The notes beneath the pieces are model-generated. The model searched no databases and had not been told where the DNA came from. It worked only from the letters and a program-made list of their open reading frames with translations. A stretch of 62,009 nucleotides of DNA from Bacteroidia bacterium (GTDB lineage: Bacteria; Bacteroidota; Bacteroidia; Bacteroidales; VadinHA17), in the NCBI GenBank assembly GCA_026391475.1, contig JAPLED010000079.1, positions 1-62,009 on the forward strand, read 5' to 3'. The position numbers and the translations under genes were made by a program. This document shows, one piece after another, positions 1 through 6,478 of this stretch. Numbering within the stretch: the stretch's first letter is position 1; each line of letters begins with the position of its first letter.

Positions 1-1
1 A

Positions 2-229
2 AATAGACGTAAAACAGACATGAACACATCAAAACATAGGATTTACAGTCAAAAATTTGTTTCAGATTTACATTACGAAATGATGCAGCAAATAAGAAAT
101 TGTCAGACAGAGGACGAACTTAACAGGATTGTTCAAAAAAACATAAGGCTGATTACAGGTTCTAAGGTAATTGACTGGGCAGTTTACAAACGACGTTGTG
201 AAATTATACAGCATGAAAAGCAGATATAA
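2..229 (+). CDS. Small hypothetical protein, possibly 5'-truncated by the window edge
   Basis: An ATG at 20 would give 69 residues, but the frame is open back to base 2, so the gene may begin outside the window. The product is charged and hydrophilic, with no signal peptide or membrane segment. It contains a helical stretch around residues 15-45 (FVSDLHYEMMQQ, DELNRIVQKN). I do not recognise a family. It ends about 340 nt before the two-component genes and is not obviously linked to them. It may be the tail of a longer coding sequence. Confidence 0.4.
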   Translation, partial: NRRKTDMNTSKHRIYSQKFVSDLHYEMMQQIRNCQTEDELNRIVQKNIRLITGSKVIDWAVYKRRCEIIQHEKQI

Positions 230-438
230 AATTGTATTATCTGTAAATTAACCTTGAGAAGCAAATGGAGCATCTTGGACCTTTGCTTATGTTAAACACA
301 ATGACAATGTCAAACAAGAAGCTTGTTGTTTAGTTATGTATGTTAATTGTAATCTGACCGGCCAAATGTGGTCAAGACGTCCGTCTTTTGCATCATACTA
401 CCAGAATAATGCTTTTCGGATCGAATAAACTTACTAAC

Positions 439-471
439 TTTGCATTTATTAAAAATTCAGTACTATCTTTG
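439..471 (+). promoter_or_regulatory. Bacteroidetes-type promoter for the two-component operon
   Basis: TTTG (439-442), 21 nt, then TATCTTTG (464-471) match the Bacteroidetes primary-sigma consensus TTTG-N19-21-TAnnTTTG. A second -7-like TAACTTTG overlaps at 435-442. Transcription would start near 478, leaving a leader of about 90 nt that includes the hairpin at 491-537. Confidence 0.5.
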
Positions 472-490
472 TCCTGATAAAAAAGTACTT

Positions 491-555
491 AACCCAGATT
501 GCAGCTATCCATCTGTAAAAAGTTGATAATCTGGTTTGGGATTTTTATTTTTTTT
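491..555 (+). terminator. Hairpin with T-tract in the leader (attenuator or upstream terminator)
   Basis: AACCCAGATT (491-500) can pair with AATCTGGTTT (528-537) with one mismatch. A T-rich run follows at 541-555. The shape is that of a rho-independent terminator, but it lies downstream of the promoter-like element and just upstream of the ATG at 570. It could therefore attenuate the operon. Confidence 0.4.
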
Positions 556-569
556 ATAAAAGGTACCCG

Positions 570-2078
570 ATGAAAAGGATTTTGGTCATTGATGATGATG
601 TTATGACTCTGCGTGTGATCAAAGCCATGATTAAAATCTGTTATCCTGAAGATGAAGTTATACTTTGTGAATCGGGTAGTGAAGGCATTACCTTAGCCGA
701 GTTGAAAATGCCCGATGTCATCATTCTTGACCTTGTTATGCCGGATATCAACGGGTACCAGGTTTGTCAGCAGCTAAAAAGCCAGGAAAAAACCAAAGCG
801 ATACCGGTGATCATGATATCTTCCATCGGTCAGGATTCTGTAGTCAGGGCTGATGGGCTCCGTAATGGAGCAGATGTTTTTCTTTCTAAACCTTTGGATT
901 TGGCCGAATTAAAGGAGGTCATCAATATAACTTTACGGCACAAGACAAATGAAGAAGTTCTCAGGAAAGCAAACATTGACCTCGAGCTCCTGATTAAAAA
1001 ACGTACGGAAGAGTTCCGCGAGACCGAGGACCGATTCCTTCAAATCTCAGATCATGACATCCAATTTTTTTGGGAAGTTGATTCTAAGGGAAAAATCTTA
1101 TATGTAAGTTCGGCAGCAGAGAAAATTCTTGGATATCCAATAGATGAGATCATCGGTAAAAGTTTTCTGTCTTTCTTCCATGGGCACGATGAAAAAAATC
1201 GAATCAAAAAACTGATCCACAGCTATATTAAGAACCGCCTCTCTTTCCGCAGTGAGGAACATCTCAACATTCAGAGAAATGGAACTGAGGTTTGGATGTC
1301 GATCAGCGGATTCCCGGTTTTTGACAAAAAAGAACTTATAGGATACCGGGGAGTTAACCATGACATGACATTACGTAAAAAAGCTGAGGATCATCTTCTG
1401 AAAAGCCTGAAGGAGATTGAAGAGTATAAAGGGAAACTGAAGGTTCTGAACTCCTCGCTCACATTGGCCGAAGAAAAAGAAAGGAGAAGAATCGCAGAAC
1501 TTTTACATGATAATCTGGGGCCTACTTTATCATTAGCCAATTTGAAAATCACCTCCGCGCTCAATAAAAAGTCGCATGATGACGTCCGAAGGTTATTAGA
1601 CGAATCAACAATTCTTATTCAAGATGCTATTAGTCAGTCAAGATCCCTCACGAATGAATTAGTCCCTCCGATTCTTTATGAGTTGGGTTTGATAAGTACC
1701 TTAAAATGGAAACTGGAACAGATTTCTGAAATATATAAAATAAAAACATCTGTTAACGGTACTGATAATAACATACCCATCTCAGACCACGCCCAGATTC
1801 TGCTTTATAGAATCGTTTCTGAGTTACTGCTGAATATTCTTAAACATGCCCAGGCAACGACAATTGAAGTAGAAGTAACCCGGACCATGTGTATATCTCT
1901 TAAAGACAATGGCACGGTTCCCAACACCTTCAATGAACATAGCTCTTTCCAGGGACAGGAAGGGCTGGAGATGTTCTTCATAAGGGAGCGCCTTGATTCC
2001 ATTCGGGGAAACATAATCATTGAAAAGGAGTCTGGAGCAGATAACACTATTAAAATATTCGTCCCTGTATTAAAATAA
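570..2078 (+). CDS. Soluble hybrid sensor: receiver-PAS-HisKA_3 histidine kinase
   Basis: This is a 502-residue signalling protein with no membrane segment, so it is cytoplasmic. Domain order is receiver (about 1-120; acidic DDD at 8-10, phospho-acceptor Asp54 in ILDLVMPD, Lys in LSKPLD), PAS (about 148-268), a short coiled coil, and a NarX/DegS-type HisKA_3 dimerisation domain with His313 in ELLHDNLGP. A HATPase domain completes it (about 405-500; N-box ELLLNILKHA, G-box region SLKDNG). HisKA_3 kinases normally partner NarL/LuxR regulators, and one starts 2 bp after this stop. The N-terminal receiver suggests input from another kinase. Confidence 0.93.
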   Translation: MKRILVIDDDVMTLRVIKAMIKICYPEDEVILCESGSEGITLAELKMPDVIILDLVMPDINGYQVCQQLKSQEKTKAIPVIMISSIGQDSVVRADGLRNGADVFLSKPLDLAELKEVINITLRHKTNEEVLRKANIDLELLIKKRTEEFRETEDRFLQISDHDIQFFWEVDSKGKILYVSSAAEKILGYPIDEIIGKSFLSFFHGHDEKNRIKKLIHSYIKNRLSFRSEEHLNIQRNGTEVWMSISGFPVFDKKELIGYRGVNHDMTLRKKAEDHLLKSLKEIEEYKGKLKVLNSSLTLAEEKERRRIAELLHDNLGPTLSLANLKITSALNKKSHDDVRRLLDESTILIQDAISQSRSLTNELVPPILYELGLISTLKWKLEQISEIYKIKTSVNGTDNNIPISDHAQILLYRIVSELLLNILKHAQATTIEVEVTRTMCISLKDNGTVPNTFNEHSSFQGQEGLEMFFIRERLDSIRGNIIIEKESGADNTIKIFVPVLK

Positions 2079-2080
2079 TT

Positions 2081-2716
2081 ATGCCGATAAAAGTTCTGAT
2101 TGCAGATGACCATCAGTTATTCAGGGAAGGGTTAACTAACCTTCTCGCCGACGCCGCTGATATTGAAGTTATTGCACAAGCTGAGAATGGTCAGGAGGTA
2201 TTGGAGAAGGTCCGGTTTTCCAAGCCGGATATCGTATTAATGGACATCGGAATGCCTATTCTGAATGGCATTGATACTACCATGGCTCTATGCAAGGAAT
2301 TTCCGGATATTAAAACCATTGCTTTATCTATGCATGACGAAAAAACCTACATAAAAGGCATGCTCGAAGCCGGTGCCTGGGGTTATCTTTTGAAGAACTG
2401 TGCGTACGACCAACTGGTGAATGCTATAATTCAGGTTTATAATGGCGAAAAATATCTCGATACGCATGCTACCAGGGTCATCATTCAGGATTATCTGAAA
2501 AACGACTCCCAGGGAATGAAGCAGCTTTCCGAACGTGAATCCGAAGTACTGAAGTTGTTGGCTGAGGGAAGATCCATCCGGGAGATTTCAGAGACGCTTT
2601 TTATCAGTATTAAAACGGTAGGCAGCCACAAACAAAATATTTTTGATAAACTGGAGTTTGAAAATATGGCACAACTTATTAAATTTGCATTAAAAAATGG
2701 TATTGTTTCTTTATAA
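2081..2716 (+). CDS. NarL/LuxR-family response regulator
   Basis: A 211-residue two-domain regulator. The N-terminal receiver carries the acidic pair Asp9/Asp10, phospho-acceptor Asp55 (IVLMDIGMP) and the conserved Lys of LLKNCAYDQ. The C-terminal LuxR-type helix-turn-helix (about 147-205) carries LSERESEVLKLLAEGRS and IKTVGSHKQNIFDKL. It is almost certainly phosphorylated by the HisKA_3 kinase whose stop is 2 bp upstream. Its own stop is 9 bp before the ATG of the first small secreted protein, so regulator and secreted protein are probably co-transcribed. That makes the surface locus downstream its likely target. Confidence 0.95.
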   Translation: MPIKVLIADDHQLFREGLTNLLADAADIEVIAQAENGQEVLEKVRFSKPDIVLMDIGMPILNGIDTTMALCKEFPDIKTIALSMHDEKTYIKGMLEAGAWGYLLKNCAYDQLVNAIIQVYNGEKYLDTHATRVIIQDYLKNDSQGMKQLSERESEVLKLLAEGRSIREISETLFISIKTVGSHKQNIFDKLEFENMAQLIKFALKNGIVSL

Positions 2717-2725
2717 ATACACATC

Positions 2726-3289
2726 ATGAAGTTATCTTATCATTATCTCAGTCTTCTTCTTTCATTTATTATTTTGTCCTCGAGGGGGATGGTTTACACG
2801 CAGAACAAAAATATTGTTGAGATGCCTATTGTGTTTTCAATTCCGGCTATTGCCCTTGTTGATTTTGCGGGATCTGATAAACGGATCACTTTTATTTCGG
2901 GCAAGGGAGCAGAGCAGATCATCACCCCTTCCACCCTTGATAAAACCTGGATAAATTATTCCTCCATTGTCGATGGAAAATCGACCAACAGCATCTCCGT
3001 CAATTTCAGTTCGGGGAATATACCTGCTGAAATCGGAATAAAACTGGATGTAGGGCAAGATGCCGGTGCAGGTGCCGGTTCAACAGGGAAACCAATCGGG
3101 CAGATCACACTTACACCATACCCTCAGGAGATTATCACCGGTATCGGCAGTTGCTATACTGGTCGGGGAACTCAAAAAGGCCATCAGCTTATCTATTCGT
3201 GGGAATGGCTGCCCCCTTATGATTTTGATCATACATCGATTGATAATATTGAGATCTCTGTAACCTATACGCTCACTACTGCTAAATAA
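2726..3289 (+). CDS. Small secreted protein SP1, pilin-like candidate
   Basis: 187 residues with an N-terminal signal peptide (hydrophobic 6-18, probable cleavage after about residue 25). The mature part looks all-beta. It carries the motif IGSCYTGRG…KGHQLIYSW near residues 137-158, shared with four other small proteins in this locus. It is closest in layout to the protein at 9196, sharing WINYS, SISV, SGNIP and TGxPxGxI. It ends with an alternating hydrophobic strand (ISVTYTLT), as chaperone-usher pilins do. It starts 9 bp after the response regulator. I do not recognise a named family, and a role as fibre subunit is inference. Confidence 0.8.
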   Translation: MKLSYHYLSLLLSFIILSSRGMVYTQNKNIVEMPIVFSIPAIALVDFAGSDKRITFISGKGAEQIITPSTLDKTWINYSSIVDGKSTNSISVNFSSGNIPAEIGIKLDVGQDAGAGAGSTGKPIGQITLTPYPQEIITGIGSCYTGRGTQKGHQLIYSWEWLPPYDFDHTSIDNIEISVTYTLTTAK

Positions 3290-3368
3290 TTTCCTGATTG
3301 CTGATTCCGGATAGGTATTTCTGAAATGAAAAATCAGCAATTTTTACCCAAATTTCAGTAAGAAGCCT

Positions 3369-3400
3369 TTTGAAAGATGATTGTTTATTCTCTAACTTTA
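3369..3400 (+). promoter_or_regulatory. Bacteroidetes-type promoter for the second small secreted protein
   Basis: TTTG (3369-3372), 20 nt, then TAACTTTA (3393-3400) match the consensus except the last base. This promoter covers an in-frame ATG at 3377. That is why I place the true start further down, at 3416 or 3419. Confidence 0.6.
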
Positions 3401-3415
3401 GCAAAGAATCAGTTT

Positions 3416-3991
3416 ATGATGAACAAATCTCAATTTGCTCTTTTACTCATTTTGATATCAGTCTTGTTTACCGGGAGAACGGTTGCCCAAAGCTATACCG
3501 CGGGAGATCAGATTACCCTGCATGTGTATGACTTTACTCTGATTGAGACCAACCATGCTCCAATAAGTATGACATTATCTACAGCAGTAGCCGGAACTCT
3601 GGTACAGCCCGTCTCGAATTCGAATATGTATGTAAAAATATCCTCAATTGTTTTTTGGAATATGAGTCGCAAGATAACCGTCCGTTTAGCCAGCGGAGCA
3701 ATCCCCCAAGGAACCAGATTAACAGTGGTATCAGCGCCGTGTACTACCACTAATAGCGGTGGGCGTCGTGGGACGCCTGTTTCGACCCCCATCGTACTAA
3801 ATACAACGGACCAGAATCTTGTCACTGGAATTGGCAGCTGTTACACGGGTACAGGATACAATGACGGATACCGGCTGACTTATACCTGGGGTCCCTATAA
3901 TCCGGCAACGGATTATGATCTTATCCAGGCTACTCAGAATCCCGTTACACTAACTATCGTGCTAACGATTACCGATCAAGGTTGGAACTGA
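3416..3991 (+). CDS. Small secreted protein SP2, pilin-like candidate
   Basis: About 191 residues from ATG 3416; ATG 3419 is equally possible. An upstream ATG at 3377 lies inside the promoter and would put 13 odd residues before the signal peptide, so I rejected it. The signal peptide FALLLILISVLF ends near TVAQ. The mature chain is beta-rich with the shared motif IGSCYTGTG…DGYRLTYTWG. It also carries the downstream NPATDYDL seen again in SP3 and SP4, and a final hydrophobic strand (VTLTIVLTIT). It is more divergent than the SP3/SP4 pair. Function is unknown; the most economical reading is a structural subunit of the surface system encoded by this locus. Confidence 0.8.
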   Translation: MMNKSQFALLLILISVLFTGRTVAQSYTAGDQITLHVYDFTLIETNHAPISMTLSTAVAGTLVQPVSNSNMYVKISSIVFWNMSRKITVRLASGAIPQGTRLTVVSAPCTTTNSGGRRGTPVSTPIVLNTTDQNLVTGIGSCYTGTGYNDGYRLTYTWGPYNPATDYDLIQATQNPVTLTIVLTITDQGWN

Positions 3992-4101
3992 GGCAAACGC
4001 CCCCTTTCCCACAATCTTCCTTCAGAATTCCTTACCTGAAAAATCAGGATTTATGACCTGTATTTCAGCAAATAGCTTATATTACTCACGCTTCATTAAT
4101 C

Positions 4102-4109
4102 TATCTTTG
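4102..4109 (+). promoter_or_regulatory. Promoter -7 element upstream of SP3
   Basis: TATCTTTG (4102-4109) is an exact TAnnTTTG element about 60 nt before the SP3 ATG. The region 20 nt upstream has only a weak TTAT at 4077-4080 as -33 box. Confidence 0.4.
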
Positions 4110-4169
4110 AAAATTGATTTCTGACAGGAAGGAAATCCAACATTTGTAAACTCTTTATAATTTATAGGC

Positions 4170-4730
4170 ATGAAAAAATCATTACTTGTTTTAAGTATCA
4201 TCTTATTGGGGACTCTTTTGGGTTCCAATGTTATGGGGCAAGCTAATGGGACTGCAAGCAACACTCTTTCATTAGGTATGCCGGAGCTCTCTCTTTTGAG
4301 TAGCCCCTCGGGCATTGTTAATCTCCAACTGACGACCGCTGTTGCCGGGGAGGCTGTTAAGTCAAGCATTCGAGATTCCACATCACGGATAAAGATTTCG
4401 TCTGTGATTTCAGGATCAACGACACGAAAAATGAGTGCCTCAGTTACCTTAGTACCTAATGGTACCTACCTTAAACTGATGGCTCAAACCCCAAGCACCA
4501 ACTTTGGGGGAACCCCAGGAACCTATGGGACTGATGTTACACTTTCAAGTACAGCCACCACCATTATTAGCGGGATTGGTTCCTGCTATTCAGGTACCGG
4601 AGCTCTGGACGGGTATGTTTTAAGATACATCTGGGGACTTGATAATCCGGCAGCAAACTATGGACTCGTCAGGGCAGTAGCTGGAAATACAACGGTTACC
4701 GTGACCCTTACCCTAGCCGCTGAAATATAA
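4170..4730 (+). CDS. Small secreted protein SP3, pilin-like candidate (tandem paralogue of SP4)
   Basis: 186 residues: Lys-rich start (MKKSL), hydrophobic core and cleavage near VMGQ. The mature N-terminus LSLGMPELSLL is almost the same in SP4, as are TTAVAGEAV, RIKISSVI, NFGGTxG and the motif IGSCYSGTG…DGYVLRYIWG. The C-terminus is an alternating strand (TVTVTLTLA). The last-strand pattern and an unpaired hydrophobic N-terminal stretch resemble self-assembling pilins, but this is pattern only. The protein contains one Cys in the mature part, so no intramolecular disulfide. SP3 and SP4 with their 3' spacers form a recent tandem duplication. Confidence 0.85.
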   Translation: MKKSLLVLSIILLGTLLGSNVMGQANGTASNTLSLGMPELSLLSSPSGIVNLQLTTAVAGEAVKSSIRDSTSRIKISSVISGSTTRKMSASVTLVPNGTYLKLMAQTPSTNFGGTPGTYGTDVTLSSTATTIISGIGSCYSGTGALDGYVLRYIWGLDNPAANYGLVRAVAGNTTVTVTLTLAAEI

Positions 4731-4798
4731 TAAACTTCTGAAGGGGACCTCTAAAAACCAAATGTTATATATAAACCTCACTTACAATATTTATCGTC
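4731..4798 (+). repeat. Spacer repeat, copy 1 (after SP3)
   Basis: The 68 bases between the SP3 stop and the SP4 ATG recur almost unchanged after the SP4 stop (5363-5430). Shared stretches include CTTCTGAAGGGGACCTCT and AAACCTCACTTACAATATTT. The spacer therefore duplicated with the gene. Confidence 0.85.
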
Positions 4799-5362
4799 AT
4801 GAAAAAAAAATTACTTGTTTTAAGTATCGCCTTACTGGGGTCTCTTTTTGGCTCCCATGTTATGGGTCAAAACCAAAACATATCATCAAATTCTCTGAAT
4901 TTAGGTATGCCGGAGCTCAGTCTTTTGAGCGCCAGCTCGACTCCTATTAATCTCGTATTGACGACCTCCGTTGCTGGGGAAGCTGTACTGTCAAGCATCT
5001 CTGATGAATCGGCACGGTTAAAGATTTCGTCTGTGATTACAAGCGCCACACGAACATTGAGTGCCTCGGTCAGCGCAGTACCTGCTGGTACCACCCTTAC
5101 ACTGCAAGCTAAAGCCCCAATTGGCAACAACTTTGGGGGAACCCAAGGAGAATACGCGGCTGCACAAACACTTCCCATAACTGGATCCGCCACCATTATT
5201 ACCGCGATTGGTTCCTGCTATTCAGGTACCGCAGCTAATGACGGGTATGTTTTAAAATACACCTGGGGACTCGAAAATCCGGCAACAACCTATGGACAAG
5301 TCAGGGCAACCGGATCAGGTGTTACGGTTACCGTAACCCTTACCCTAACCGCCGCAATATAA
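4799..5362 (+). CDS. Small secreted protein SP4, pilin-like candidate
   Basis: 187 residues, signal peptide MKKKLLVLSIALLGSLFG with cleavage near VMGQ. It is the near-copy of SP3, sharing NLGMPELSLLS, TTSVAGEAVLSS, RLKISSVIT, NFGGTQG, IGSCYSGTA…DGYVLKYTWG and a C-terminal TVTVTLTLTAAI strand. Most divergence lies in the middle of the chain, as expected for an exposed surface subunit. No catalytic motif is visible. An in-frame ATG is absent upstream. A second reading frame starting at 4762 overlaps it but has no signal or homology, and I left it out. Confidence 0.85.
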   Translation: MKKKLLVLSIALLGSLFGSHVMGQNQNISSNSLNLGMPELSLLSASSTPINLVLTTSVAGEAVLSSISDESARLKISSVITSATRTLSASVSAVPAGTTLTLQAKAPIGNNFGGTQGEYAAAQTLPITGSATIITAIGSCYSGTAANDGYVLKYTWGLENPATTYGQVRATGSGVTVTVTLTLTAAI

Positions 5363-5430
5363 TAAACTTCTGAAGGGGACCTCTAAAAACCAAATGTTGG
5401 TATAAACCTCACTTACAATATTTGTCCGTC
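5363..5430 (+). repeat. Spacer repeat, copy 2 (after SP4)
   Basis: Near-identical to 4731-4798 (a few substitutions and one 1-nt indel by eye). In copy 1 this sequence leads into a gene start. Here it leads into non-coding DNA, so it marks the right end of the duplicated unit (gene plus 3' spacer). Confidence 0.85.
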
Positions 5431-5444
5431 GTACTCAATTAAAA

Positions 5445-5486
5445 AATAGTGATTGCCATGGGCTATGTTTGCCCATGGTGACTATT
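5445..5486. repeat. Inverted repeat between SP4 and the chaperone operon
   Basis: CCATGGGC (5456-5463) pairs with GCCCATGG (5471-5478), and AATAGT (5445-5450) with ACTATT (5481-5486), with an internal loop. No T-tract follows at once. It may be a terminator of the SP genes or an operator for the promoter at 5570. Confidence 0.5.
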
Positions 5487-5569
5487 TGTAGTGTATAGGG
5501 TGGCACTGATTCATTGTAATACTCATCCATGGCGGGAAAGAAATTGTTTTGTAGAACAAAGAAGATAAA

Positions 5570-5601
5570 TTAGGTTTTTATAAAAACATCCTATACATTT
5601 G
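5570..5601 (+). promoter_or_regulatory. Promoter of the chaperone-barrel-GldM operon
   Basis: TTAG (5570-5573), 20 nt, then TACATTTG (5594-5601): an exact -7 and a three-of-four -33. The first gene starts at 5657, giving a leader of about 50 nt. Confidence 0.55.
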
Positions 5602-5656
5602 TAACTAAACGAGCATCAAAAAAGTAATTTTTAGAGGTTTCATTAAACGAAGTGAT

Positions 5657-6448
5657 ATGAAAATTTGCAAATTATTCCTTTTTCTTTCCCTTTTTACCGC
5701 ATTGCCGCTGATTTCCAATGCTTCCGTTGAAGTAATCGGAAGCCTGAAACATGTGCACAACGGGAAACCCGGAGATGTGATCAAGGGCGAAATCAGGATT
5801 CATAACAACGATAGTATTGACCAGGAGGTAAAGGTGTACCAGACCGATTTATTATATAATCTTCAGGAGAATACCTTTTATGACGAACCAGGCAGTCATA
5901 ATCGCTCCAATGCTCTCTGGATTCAGTTCAGCCCAAAGTCGGTCATTCTCAAAGCCAATGAAGTCAGAATCATCCAATACGAGATGACTTTGCCCCTAAT
6001 AGACACATTAAAGGGGACCTATTGGAGTGTTCTCATGGTAGAAGGAGTTGTCCCCATAGATCCCAATCAAAAAGGAGATCTTAGTATACGAACAGTAACC
6101 CGGTATGCAATTCAGGTAGTCACCGAAATGGCCGATAAAGGCAAAGGGTCATTGAAATTCCTGGAGCCCACACTGGTCAAAGAAGGAGATAAGCTCTTCC
6201 TTGCCATCGACCTTGTTAACAATGGAGAGCACTATATCGCTCCGGAGGTTTCGATTGAGTTGTTCGATGAAAAAGGAACATCGGTTAAGGTTATCACTGC
6301 AACAAGGAAAGGGCTCTATCCGTCCACATCAACAAGATTCAGTTTTGATCTTGAAGGAATCCCCGGGGGAAAAACCTACCAGGTGATGATAGTTGCTGCC
6401 GGTCAGGAGGATGACGTTTTCGGGCTGGAGTACAAACTGTTTTTTTAA
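5657..6448 (+). CDS. Periplasmic PapD-like chaperone (two Ig-like domains)
   Basis: 263 residues. Signal peptide 1-22 (LFLFLSLFTALPLISNA) is followed by two beta-sandwich segments, about 24-150 and 155-263. The first half has the look of fimbrial chaperones and the related COG/DUF916-type Ig domains: IKGEIRIHNND, then ALWIQFSPKSVILKANEVRIIQYEM, which I give in pieces only for its alternating hydrophobic edge strand, and an aromatic GTYWSVLMVEG strand. The second half contains VNNGEHYIAPEVSIELFDEKG. In chaperone-usher systems such proteins cap subunits by donor-strand complementation. Here it sits between the small secreted proteins and a large barrel protein. Assignment to the PapD fold is moderately confident; its role as chaperone is inferred. 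Confidence 0.7.
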   Translation: MKICKLFLFLSLFTALPLISNASVEVIGSLKHVHNGKPGDVIKGEIRIHNNDSIDQEVKVYQTDLLYNLQENTFYDEPGSHNRSNALWIQFSPKSVILKANEVRIIQYEMTLPLIDTLKGTYWSVLMVEGVVPIDPNQKGDLSIRTVTRYAIQVVTEMADKGKGSLKFLEPTLVKEGDKLFLAIDLVNNGEHYIAPEVSIELFDEKGTSVKVITATRKGLYPSTSTRFSFDLEGIPGGKTYQVMIVAAGQEDDVFGLEYKLFF

Positions 6449-6478
6449 ACCCATAACATTCATACTAAAAGCACATGA

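Larger units (their letters stand above)
230..569. other. Intergenic leader region upstream of the two-component genes
   Basis: These 340 bases hold no credible gene. The right half contains two promoter-like -7 elements, TAACTTTG (435-442) and TATCTTTG (464-471). They are followed by a hairpin-plus-T-tract (491-555) lying between the promoter and the ATG at 570. The left half shows nothing I can name. Confidence 0.5.

Noticed and set aside
1805-2113. Minus-strand frame over the kinase/regulator junction
   Set aside because: Shadow of two clear genes on the plus strand.
3377-3415. Upstream ATG start for SP2
   Set aside because: It lies between -33 and -7 boxes and puts 13 residues before the signal peptide.
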